Assembly: GCA_037179335.1 (NCBI GenBank)
Contig: JAKZHN010000013.1
Location: forward strand, 372,001 to 436,000
Origin: Cyclaneusma minus
Taxonomy: Eukaryota; Ascomycota; Leotiomycetes; Marthamycetales; Marthamycetaceae
Direction: 5' to 3'
DNA: 64,000 bases
The position numbers were made by a program, and so were the translations under genes. How positions within the stretch are numbered: position 1 is the stretch's first letter; the number at the start of each line of letters is the position of its first letter. Below the pieces are notes generated by a model. The model worked only from the letters and a program-made list of their open reading frames with translations, did not search any database and had not been told where the DNA came from. Shown here in pieces: positions 1 through 10,049 of this stretch.

Positions 1-159
1 GTCAAAGCTTTGGTCATCGTCATCGTCATCGGTATCGGCTTGGAAAGGTCCATGGACTCCCGCTTTGCTTTGTACCGGCTCGGAATCTCTGGCGTCATTT
101 GAAGCGAAGGACTCCGAACACGACATTGAACGGTCGGGAAGTTGGTCGTAAGCGGACAT
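1..159 (-). CDS. Partial ORF, acidic low-complexity N-terminus, runs off left edge
   Basis: From an ATG at 159 an open frame of 53 codons continues past position 1. It begins MSAYDQLPDR and is rich in Ser and Asp, with a run of six Asp near residues 44-49. No domain is recognisable. It lies directly at the edge of the degenerate repeat array, and the sequence just upstream of the ATG is one array unit (the conserved ctccggtctcggaagagcg block). The array may therefore be upstream sequence of this gene, or the ORF may be a remnant of the same family. The composition looks protein-like, but it could be a chance ORF; the neighbouring sequence to the left is needed to decide. Confidence 0.35.
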   Translation of the reverse strand, partial: MSAYDQLPDRSMSCSESFASNDARDSEPVQSKAGVHGPFQADTDDDDDDQSFD

Positions 160-2600
160 CTTGACCTCCGGTCTCGGAAGAGCGGGGATAGAGGGAGGCT
201 GTAGACGACTGTTCTGAGAACGTTCAAGCGGAGAGAGTCGTAGATAAGTAAGCAAAGAGGGTCGGAAACACTAGCTTGTGTTGTATATGGAGGAGAAGAG
301 CTGAGAGAAGAATGCGGTTCTTCTTATGCTCTGGGGAAGCTCGCTTGTTCGCTTAAGGAGAACGTTTAAGGAGAACGTGAGCCGAAGTTGAGAGTTTGCT
401 GCAGGTAAAGTACTGTGGTAGCGGAAGATTGTATGACCGAGTCTTTTGAAGAAGTTTGACCTCCGGTCTCGGAAGAGCGTGAGAATGGAGAAGCAGGTGA
501 CTGTTCTGAACCTTCGGACGAAGAGGTCCTAGATAAGTGAGCACAAGGGGAGTCGTAGACACCAGCTTGTGTTGGATATGGAGGAGAGAAGAGCTGGGAG
601 AAGAAATTTGGTCCTTCTTATGCTCTTGGGAAGCCCGCTTAATCGTGCTAAAACTCGCTCAATCGCGCTAAAGCTCGCTTAATCGCTTGAGGGAGACCGC
701 GATCTGAAGTTGAGTTTGGGAGAATTTAGGCGACTGTTTCGAAGATGTTCCGACGTAGAGAGATCGTAGCGAAGTTTGAACGCCGAGGTCTTTGAACGCA
801 GGTTGCAGTAGAGATGGAGATAGAGAAGTTCCTTCTTATGCTTTTGGAAACTCGCTTAATCGTACCGCGTCTCGGGTAGTCGCGCTGCGTCTCGCCTAAC
901 CGCGCTAAAGCTCGCTTACCCCCGGGGAGAGCAATCTTAATTCGAGAGTTTGCTGCAGGTAAAGTACTTTGGTAGCGGGAGATTGTAATGACCGAGTCTT
1001 TTGAAGATGTTTGACCACCGGTCTCGGAAAAGGGTTGGTAAAAAGACTGTAGGTGACTATTGCAAACACGGTAAGGAAGTTTGCACGCCGAGGTCTTTGA
1101 CCACAGGTTGCAGCGGAGATGGAGGAGAGGAGCTGAGAGAAGAAATGTGGTCCTTCTTAAGCTCTTGGGACGCTCGCTTAACGGCGTTAAAGCTCGCTTA
1201 AGGGAGAGCTCAATCTGGAGCTGAGAGTTTGTTGCAGATACCGTGGTAACGGAAGACTGTATGGTCGGTCGATCCCTTTAAAGGAGTCTGACCTCCAGTC
1301 TCGGAATAGTGTGGACGTGGATGTGACTGTTTCGAAGATATTCCGACGTAGAGAGGTCGTAAGGAAGTTTGCACACCGATCTCCTTGAACGCAGGTTGTA
1401 GTGGAGATGGATAGAGATAGTTGATAGAAGGCGTTCCTTCTTGTGCTCTAGGAAACTCGCTTAATCGCGCTGCGTCTCGCCTAGTCGCGCTAAAGCTTGC
1501 TTAAGGCAGATAGCAAACTGAAGTTCAGAGTCTGCTGCAGGTACCGGGACAGTAGCAGACTGTATGGTCGAGTCTGTCAAACAAATTTGACCTCCAGTCT
1601 CGGAAGAGCGTCGAGGGGAAGACCGTAGATAGTTGTTCCGAAGAAGTCCAGGCCTAGAGCTCGTAATAAAGTGTGCACACCAGGGAGCCATAGACCCCAG
1701 GTACTGTGGGATACGGAGGAGGAGAGTCGGTGGGAGAAGGGTTCCTTCTTATGCTCTTGGAAACTCGCTTAATCGTACCGCGTCTCGCCTAGTCGTCCAA
1801 AGCTCGCTTAAGAGAGAGAAAGAAATCTGAATTTGAAAGTTTGCTGCAGGTACCGTGGTAGCTGGAGACTGTATGGCCGAGTCTTTCAAAGAAATTTGAT
1901 CTCCAATCTTGGAAGAGCGTAGATAGGGGGCTTGTAGGTGATTGTTTCAAAACGTTCCAGCGGAGAGGTTATAAGGAACTGTGCCCACCGAGGCCTAGAA
2001 CGCAGATCGAACTGGATATGGAGAAGGATAGTTGTCAGGAGAAAGGCGTTCCTTCTTAAACTCCTGGAAGGCTCGCTTAACGGTGTTGAAGCTCGCTTAA
2101 TTTCTTGAGTGAGAGCGCAATCCGAAGTTTGCTGTAGTAGGGTACCGTGCACAGGCAGTAAGGGACTGTAGGTAAGGCCAGTGCTGAAGATGGTTGAGCG
2201 CAGGGCGCCGTGAAAGTCTGCCTAGCAAGGTCGTGGACGGCTGGTTGTGTTAAGATATGGAGGAGAGCTGGCCAAAGGTGTTTCTTCTGTGATCTTGGAA
2301 AGCTTGCTAGCGTTAGCGCACCACTCGCTTAATCACAAGGGAGCACAGAATTTGAAGTTGAGATTTGGCGCGCAGAGAGTAGTGTGAAGAACTAGGGAGC
2401 CGTAAAATACCTGATTGCGCTGGAGAAAGATGGAGACGGTGAGCTGGTCGAAGAAGGTGTTTGATTCTTCTTATGCTCTTGGAAAGCTTGCTAGCGACAG
2501 CGCGCAGCTCGCTGAGTCGCTCAACTCAGAGCGCAATCTGAAGTTGAGAGTTTGCACAGGTGCAGTGGCATTGAGCAGACATAGGCAAAGCGACTGTTAT
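160..2600. repeat. Degenerate tandem array, left segment (about 9 units)
   Basis: A unit of roughly 200-450 bp recurs with strong divergence. Its landmark is ttcttatgctcttggaa followed by ctcgctta, seen near 321, 616, 831, 1150, 1435, 1743, 2050, 2280 and 2464. Between landmarks the same order of sub-blocks returns: gctcgcttaa, gagagcgcaatctgaag, gagtttgctgcaggta, gactgtatggtcgagtc, cctccggtctcggaagagcg, gactgtaggtgactgttc, gaggtcgta and ggatatggaggag. Units vary in length by loss of sub-blocks. On the minus strand some units keep protein-like stretches such as RSSETGGQ, so the array may derive from tandem gene copies. I do not recognise the family. Confidence 0.8.
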
Positions 2601-2790
2601 GATATTGGTATATGGTAGGAGGACAATTGACCGTCACGTGGTTTGGTAAGGCTGGCCGTTGATTAGGGATTTATTTAGCTAGCGTAGCTAGCGGTGTGGG
2701 GCCGCAATTTTATTAAATTATAAGAAATTTCTGCAATACCAATTTTAAGAGCTTTAAAGCTTTAAGGCAGAGATTGTAATTAGCTATAAT
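2598..2790. repeat. Left copy of long direct repeat (LTR-like) bounding AT-rich block
   Basis: This stretch aligns without indels over its first roughly 100 bp to the copy at about 7046-7248 (offset 4448). Shared anchors include attagggatttatttag and ggggccgcaattttatta. Differences are almost all transitions, for example ctggccgttgattag here against ctggttattaattag there, which is the two-strand pattern of RIP. Direct repeats at both ends of a 4.4-kb AT-rich block suggest the LTRs of a retrotransposon, but no clean TG...CA ends or target duplication could be fixed. Confidence 0.6.
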
Positions 2791-5700
2791 TTTTAATTTT
2801 ATTTAATTATTAATTTTTAATTTTTTTTTGAAAAATTGCCAAAATAATTTATATAATTTGATTTATTAATAATACGGCTTTAATTTTTAATTTTTTTAAT
2901 TTGGATTATTTTTTTAAGCGTTTGCGCTACGGGGCTATTGATTTTTTTAAGAAAAAACGTCCAATTATAATATAGTTAATAATGCAAGAAATCCCCGAGA
3001 AAATGCCTTTTTTGCCGGCGCTATTTAAAATTTTTAATAAGCCGAGATTTTTGGTCAAGAATATTTCAAAGCCTATAATAAAATACAAGCAAGAAAAGCT
3101 GAAAATAAAAAAAAGGATTTTAAATTAAGCAAGAGCATGCTTTTTAGCTAGCTGCTAAATATTAGTGAATAAAGCTTAAAATAATGCGCCAAGCAGCTTT
3201 AATTTAAAATATAATTTAGGGCCAGAATTAGAATAACGGTAAGCAATATTTTTTTGAGTTTTATACTTTTTATTGCAAGTTTTTTAGCATTAAAAATAAA
3301 CTTATTTGGCAAATTTTTTAATAAAAATTTGATATTTATTTCCTATATTATTTAAGTATTTGCTTTTTTGCTGGCTTAATGCTTTATTTTAAAATTGTAT
3401 TTGCTATACGAAATAATATAATTGTTCCAATATTAATATTGGATAATTAAAAGTTTTTTGGCAAAATATTAAAAATTTAATTTGCTTTTTTTTTGGTATA
3501 GGCTTAAATTTATTATAAATAATATATTAAAATTGCTGCGAAATTGTGGTTTTATTTAATTAATTTCTATATTTAAATTTTTGGTATTTATTAATATTTT
3601 ATTTAAAAGAAAATAATAAAATTTATTATTAAAATTTATAAACGGGTCTTGGTTATTAAATTGAATAAATTTAAAAATTTGAAATTAATTTAGGAGTTTA
3701 TTGGAATTTTTTATAATTATACTAGGTATATTAAAATAAAGGATTTATTAAATTTTAGCTTTAAATTTAATAATAAAAATTGCAATATTAAATTATTTAT
3801 TTACTATAAATATAATAATGGCGATTGCAATTACAATTGCTATAAGCGCAAATATAAATATTTAGTAAAAGTTTTCAAATTTAAAAAAAGTAAAAAGCCC
3901 AAAATATAGGGTTATTAATATATTAGCGTTGCTAATAATATTTGCTAATATATTGCCGGTATAAAATTGTTTTTGCTAGTAAATAACTTTTTAATATTAT
4001 TAAATATATGCATATTGCTATTAATTAATATTATTAAATAATTGCTGCCAATTAATTTTTTATTATTTTTGCTAATAAATAATTTTATAAAATTATTGCC
4101 AGTTAATTTTTATATGTTGCCGCTAGCTAATATTATTAAATGATTATTGCTAGCCAATTGTAAGTTATTATTGCTAATTGATAAGCCGAAATTTATATTA
4201 TCAATAGTTTTTTTTTGTTTTTAAAAACTTATATTTGCGCTTTTATACTATTGCAATTTAATATAAAATTTAAATTTAAGGTATTTTTGTTATTTAGCTA
4301 TTTAAAGGTTTTTTTTAAAAAAAATGGTATTGCTTGCTATATTTATATTTTGGGAATTTTTCCCGTTTTTTGCAAAATGTATTTAAATACGGAGTTTTTT
4401 TCAGGTATAACGGTTTTAAGCAATATAGTTTTGTCAGAAATTTCTGCTTAGCTATATTGGCGTCCAAAATATTTAATAAAAAAGTTTAAAATAATCTGGC
4501 TTTTGGCTGAATTAAAAAAGTATTATTAAATTTTTTTTTTTTATATTTTTTTTTGCTGAATTTAGTATTTAAAAATTTTTAAAAAATAAATGGCTAAAAA
4601 TCGATTTTTTCTTAAAAAAATCAATTAATTATTATATCATTAAGAAATTAGTATATTTTTTTATATTATTTTTTAGAAAATTTTAAAAGCGGTAATTAAA
4701 GCAAAATATAAAAAATGCTTTTTATATAATTTTAATGGCTTTTTTTTATTAATGGCTTTTTGGCTTTATATGGAAAATATGTATATATATTAAAACGTTT
4801 TTTTTGGCTTTGCTATGATTTTATTTATTTTTAATTTATTTGCAAAAGCCTGGAAATGGATTTTTAAATTATGGCTTTTTAGCTTTACCGCTTTTTATTA
4901 TTTAAATAATAATATTTTGGGTTTTTTTGGGGGTGGGGTTTTTTTTGGTGAAAAAAAGGCTATATTATATTTTGTATAATGTTGGGTATTTAATAAAATA
5001 TTAAAAAAACGATAAGGAAATTATAATTATAATTTTTTCAATTTTTTGGCTAAAGCAATATTAAATACTGGAATTTATTTTTGCTGCTATTATTAAAAAA
5101 TTAGTTATATAGTATAATATAAAAATTCTAATTAAATTTTTTTATGCTTTTGCTTTCGATATTGGCTATTTTTATTATTGGAAATTTTAAATATTTATTA
5201 TATTTTTTTAAATACAAAATTAATTAGCACTTGCTATTATATTTTAAAAAATATTAAAAAATATTTATTTTAATAGTTAAAGCTATTTTTTAAATTTAAT
5301 AATATTAAATTTTTTAATAATGGAAATTGCATACGGATTTGTTTTTTTAGCAATGCTTTTGGCGCCGGTTTTGGCGCTTTTTTTATCGATAATTGTTTTT
5401 TGCTTAAATGCTATTAGGAGGATTATATAGCATTTCTTTTGAAATTTAAGCAATTTTAATGGTATTTTAAATTTAAAGCGCTAATTGGCAAGGAATTATT
5501 ATTATTATTTATATAAATAGTTTTATAGCGTAATATAGCTTATGAAAATATATTTTATAAAATACCAATTAATATTTAATATTATGCCAATTGCTAATTT
5601 TAATAAAGTTTTTAAATATTAAATTAGAATTTATTTATTTGGCTGGCTTTTTTAATAGCTTAATAAATATTTTATTAAAATTTAATTATAAAGCTATTGC

Positions 5701-6861
5701 TAATTAATGCCTTTATTGGCAAATTTATATAATTATTGGCAATTATTAATATGGTGGAAAAATATTGTTTTTTTAAGCTTTTGCATTTGCTATATCCTAT
5801 TTTATAATTTAATTATTAATATTTTTAAAGGATATTAAAGCTATTAGTGCCTTTCAAAAATGCTTTTATATTATAAAAGGCTTTAAAATTTATTTAGCTA
5901 TTTTTATATTATTTATAAAATGGATTTGCTTTTATAAAATAGACGGCTTTAAATAAGAAAATAAATTATTTAAGTTTAATTTTTTTAAATTGCTATTTTG
6001 GCGATTAAATATATTTATATTATTTATTTTTAAAATAATTTAGGTTTTTTGTTTTTATTAATTAAATTTACTATGCAAAAAGTTCGCCATTTATAAAACA
6101 ATTTGAGGAAAAAATAAAGCTTTTGATTTGGAATTTAATATATTTTAAAATATAGTTAATTTTGCGCTAATGCTAATTAATTTTTTAATCCCATTTATAT
6201 TATTTTAGCTTAATAATCTTATAAGCAATAATATACTAAAAATAAAGTAGGCAAAAATCTTTAAAATTAACAAATTAATTATTAAAAGGCGATTTTTCGC
6301 CGAAAATTAAAAAAAATCCAAAAGATAAAAGATGCAGTGCCAATATATGGTATTTTTTAATAATAATAAATATGCCGTTTTTATTTTTTTCAATAATAAA
6401 GCCAATAAGCAATATTGGGAAATTAGCGTAATTTTGGTAGCAATTGGCATTAAAATATGCCTGGTTATTATTTTTTGCGCTGTTTTTTTTATTTGATTTT
6501 TAGCCTTTTTACGTATTATTTTTTTATTATTTAATTAAAATTTATAATCATAATTGCTATATTTTTATAATTTGGAGCCGCTTTTGCTTTTTTAGCGTTT
6601 TAAATTAAAAGAAATTTATTGGCTATAATATTTGTAAAAAAAACCGCTCTTTGCGCAATTAATATAGAAATGCCGAAATTTGAAATTTAATATATAAATT
6701 GCTGAAATTTTAACGCGGTAAAGCATTATTATAAATATAATCTAGAATTAAGGTTTTAATTAAGCCTTTGTTTTTTTATTAATTGCTTCTTGTTTTTCCA
6801 AATAAAAAAATTATTATTATTTTTGCCAATTAATTTTTTTAGGCATAGCTTCTAGCGCTAT

Positions 6862-7025
6862 ACTTAGGTTTGGCTGGACAAGCTGGTTATTTCAGTTTAA
6901 AAGCCGCTATTTATAAATAGCAATTATATGCTGCCAGCTATATAGGCTTTATTTAAAAAGCTTTTTTGGCTTTAAAAAAGCCAGTTTTATTGGCTATGCT
7001 TTGCAATATATTGATTTTTTTTTGT
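6862..7025. repeat. Direct repeat X, copy 1 (more RIP-mutated)
   Basis: This segment (ggacaagctggttatttc ... gcaatatattgattttt) is repeated at about 7285-7440. Copy 1 reads gctatttataaatagcaat where copy 2 reads gctatttataaatagcggt. Copy 1 therefore shows G-to-A changes that break a perfect 20-bp palindrome. The two X copies flank the right-hand LTR-like repeat. Confidence 0.7.
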
Positions 7026-7045
7026 ATATAATAAATTAAATTATA

Positions 7046-7248
7046 TATAATATTAATATATAATAGAAGAATAATTGATTGTTATATAGTTTAATAAAGC
7101 TGGTTATTAATTAGGGATTTATTTAGCCAATATAGCTAATAATATGGGGCCGCAATTTTATTAAATTATAAATTCTTTTTGCAATGCTAATTTTGAGAGC
7201 TTTAAAGTTTTAAGGCAGAAATTATAGTTAATTGTAATTTTTGATTTT
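7046..7248. repeat. Right copy of long direct repeat (LTR-like)
   Basis: Partner of the repeat at 2598-2790. Relative to that copy it carries many C-to-T and G-to-A changes (cacgtgg to tatatag, gacaattgacc to aataattgatt). It lies between the two X repeats. Confidence 0.6.
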
Positions 7249-7284
7249 TCTTTCTTTTGCTTTATATAGTTTTAATTTAGTTAT

Positions 7285-7440
7285 ATAGTTTTAACCGGAC
7301 AAGCTGGCTATTTTAATCTAAAAGCCGCTATTTATAAATAGCGGTTACATACCGCCAGCTATATGGGCTTTATTTAAAAAGTTTTTTTGGCTTTGAAAAA
7401 GCCAGTTTCGTTGGCTGTGCCCCGCAATATATTGATTTTT
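7285..7440. repeat. Direct repeat X, copy 2, with perfect 20-bp palindrome
   Basis: Second copy of repeat X. Positions 7325-7344 form the perfect palindrome CCGCTATTTATAAATAGCGG. It ends where the GC content rises and the minisatellite begins, so it marks the right limit of the AT-rich block. Confidence 0.7.
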
Positions 7441-7489
7441 GATTATCTTCCTTTTTCCTGCATGTGATAGACTAGACTATATATGGGGC

Positions 7490-7690
7490 TTACAGACTGT
7501 AGCTGGTATGGACGGTAGATGGTACGGACGGTAGATGATACAGACTGTAAATGATACGGACGGTAGACAGTACAGATTGTAGATGGTACTGAAGCTAGTA
7601 CGGAAAGTAGACGGTACGGACGGTACAGACTGTAATCAGTATAGACGGTAGCCGGTACTAACTGTAACCGGTCCGTAGTAGGGGTCCATA
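7490..7690. repeat. Imperfect minisatellite, about 20-bp unit
   Basis: A run of loosely repeated gacggtagatggtacg-type units (gtacggacggtaga, gatacagactgtaaatg, gtagacagtacagattg and others). Units vary in length and base. It forms the junction between the AT-rich block and the resumed degenerate array. No coding potential is visible. Confidence 0.7.
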
Positions 7691-7849
7691 GAGTCGGAAG
7701 CAAACCTTTGAACGGTGTTAATGGCGCTAGCAGCTTATCTAACGAGCTAGCGCCTTTGATCACGCACCTTTGACTCAAAAGGGTCCCAGGCCCTTGACCC
7801 TCTTAGCTCTTTGTTTCAATTAATCTTGTCCTTACCCCCATTGCCGGTC

Positions 7850-9560
7850 CCATGTGACCCATTCTGGTGTGGCCGTGATAGCGACTGTAGGTGACTGTTC
7901 CGAACACTTCCTGGCATAAGGGTCGTGTGAACGAGGGGGTCGTAGGAAACGTAGTGTTTGTCTGATGGAAATGGAGAGGAGCTGGTGGGAATAGGGGTTC
8001 GGTTTTATGCTTTTGGGAAGCTCGCTAGTGACGACGTGCCGGTCACCTAATCGCTTAAGGGAGAGTGTAATTAGAGCTGAAATTCTTCCCCAACCCAGAA
8101 TTCATCGACCGAAATCTGAGTGTCTGCTCGAGCGATAATCTATCGACCGAAATCCAGATACCTCCTCATGCCAAACGCATCGATCGATAGTGGATTTCGA
8201 GTTTTCTTTAGCAACCGTGGCAGTGCAAAGACGGTAGACAAGGCGACTGTAGATGACTGTTCTGAGGACTTCCTGGAGTAGACGTCGTGAAGAAGTGTGA
8301 ACAAATGAGTCGTAAAACACCTAGCCACGTTAGATGAAGATAGAGATGGAGAAAGAGAGCTTATGGGAGAATTGGTTCCTTCCTATGCACTTGGGAACCT
8401 CGCTAGCATACTGCTTGTTCGCTTACTCGCTTAAGAGAAATCGCAATCTGAAATTGAGTTTGCTACAGCTAGAAAACATGATCTGAAGTTGAGTTTGCTG
8501 CAGGTAATGTGGTAGTGAGAGACGATAGGCTAGAAGACGGTAGGTAGAACTACTGTTGAAAACATATTTGAGCGTAGAGCATCGTCAATAAGTGGGGACG
8601 GCGACACGTTGCATACCGGTGACATGCCCGATTGGGTTGGGGTTTCTGAGAGCTCCGCGACCAGCATAAAGCATACCATTGCTCTGGCTACCGGGAAAGT
8701 AGAGAGTTGGGGGGGCGTGAGGAGCGTTCCAGAGGCCACCATTGTCCATACGGTTGGAAGCCATCTGGTTGTGGTTACCAAAGTCCGGCGCTTGTGGGCC
8801 ATTACCCATGTAGCTGGGAAGCGGGATCTGAAGTTGAGTTTGCTGCAGCTACTGTGGCAGACAGTAGGTAACGCGACAGTAGGTAAAGCCACTGCAGATA
8901 GGACGACTGTTCCGAAGATGTTTGAGCGTAATGGGTCGTAAAGAAATGTGAACAAGGAAGTCGTAGACAATCAGTCGTGTCTGCTGGGAGAGGGCGCAGA
9001 GCTAGAAGGTGGTTTCTTGCATGCTCAATGATGCTCTTGGGAAGTTCGCTAGCCACAGTGCTTGCTCAATTACTCACGAGAGTGTGCGATCTGGAGTGGA
9101 ATTTGCTTTGGGTACCGTCGCAATGGGAGACCGATATGTAAGGTGACTGATCCGAGGATAGTAGAGCAGAGAGCTAGATAGAGCTAGCGCACTGGGATCG
9201 CAGACAACCGGGTTGTGTTTGCTATGGAGAGGGACAAGAACAGATGGTATAAGGGCTGTCCTTCTTATGCTCCCGAGAAGATCAGAAGGAGGGTTTGAAC
9301 TGCAGAAGGCAGTGCGGGCAAAGAAGGTTGTCGCTTGTGTGGGATACAAGCTGTGTATTGCCAACGAATGCTCTACAGGTTTGGAGTTGTGTGGTGTGGG
9401 AGAGGAGGAAAAGGAGGAAGAGGAAGTGCGAGTGTGGGCTAAATAGCGCAAGAGATCGCTTAATCGCTTGGGAGATCTCCCGCGATCGCTTGAGGGAGCT
9501 CGCTTAGGCGCTTGAGGGAGAGCGCGATCTGAAAGTTAGTTGAGGCGACCGTTAAGTCAG
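7850..9560. repeat. Degenerate tandem array, middle segment
   Basis: The array resumes after the AT-rich insertion. Landmarks recur near 8001, 8377, 9012 and 9259 (for example ttatgcttttgggaagctcgctag). Sub-blocks such as gatctgaagttgagtttgct (8480, 8827), gactgtaggtgactgttc and gtgaacaa..gtcgta are shared. Local duplications are visible, with two almost adjacent tgaagttgagtttgctgcag blocks. Units are more diverged than on the left, and no gene is supported. Confidence 0.75.
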
Positions 9561-9771
9561 CAGTTGACGGTGCTCTTCTCAGAACTTCGGAGAGCTAGGT
9601 CGCTCCGAACCGATATGAAGAGGACATCACGAAAGACCTGGGCCTACTTACCGAAGGTCTCAAAAAGCTGCATGACATCCAGAAGACGCTTCTGATCGAT
9701 CACTTGCTACAGGATCGTACACAGATGTGTCAATAGAGGAGGACATGCTCTGCGCAATTGCTCAGCCAAAG

Positions 9772-10026
9772 TCATTCTGGTGAATACCAGGCCTTCCTTT
9801 TCATAGCCAGCCTTTTCCTTCGGGCCTCTTTAGCTTTGTAATTGGCGATCCGAGAAGCTTCCTCTTCTTTGAGCATCCCTTTCTCTTTCTCTACTAATTC
9901 ATTGGTCTCAAGTTCATCTTGTGAATTTTGCGGAGATCGCTCCTCAAGTAGAGAAGAAGGAGCGCTCGTTGGTAGTCTGCTGGCCAAGCTTGGAGAGCCC
10001 GTGGTGGACCTGTACGTCGGTGGCAT
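9772..10026 (-). pseudogene. Short ORF with charged helix, likely gene remnant
   Basis: An ATG-to-stop frame of 84 codons. Residues about 38-80 are a strongly charged helix (ELETNELVEKEKGMLKEEE, then KAKEARRKRLAMKRKA) typical of coiled coils; the N-terminal half is Ser/Pro rich. It lies inside the degenerate array region, with no matching neighbour gene and no visible introns. Composition argues for real coding ancestry, and the isolated position argues for a fragment. No family is recognised. Confidence 0.4.
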
Positions 10027-10049
10027 TGTATTGATAGGGAGAAGGAGAG

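Larger units (their letters stand above)
2598..7445. mobile_element. RIP-degraded AT-rich block, probable LTR retrotransposon relic
   Basis: About 4.8 kb of very AT-rich sequence with abundant TA and few CpG, sharply different from its flanks, is inserted into the degenerate array, which resumes on the other side. Both ends carry the same direct repeat. No intact ORF remains; every frame is cut by TAA/TAG, as expected when CpA is converted to TpA. Near 3804-3865 one plus-strand frame retains a cysteine-spaced patch (NNGDCNYNCYKRKYK), possibly the ghost of a zinc-knuckle or CCCH segment. No reverse transcriptase or integrase motif can be read with confidence. The class therefore rests on the repeat structure alone. 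Confidence 0.6.

Noticed and set aside
4215..4451. 78-codon ORF in the AT-rich block, rich in Phe, Ile and Lys
   Set aside because: The composition is that of random AT-rich DNA; there is no motif and no neighbour support.
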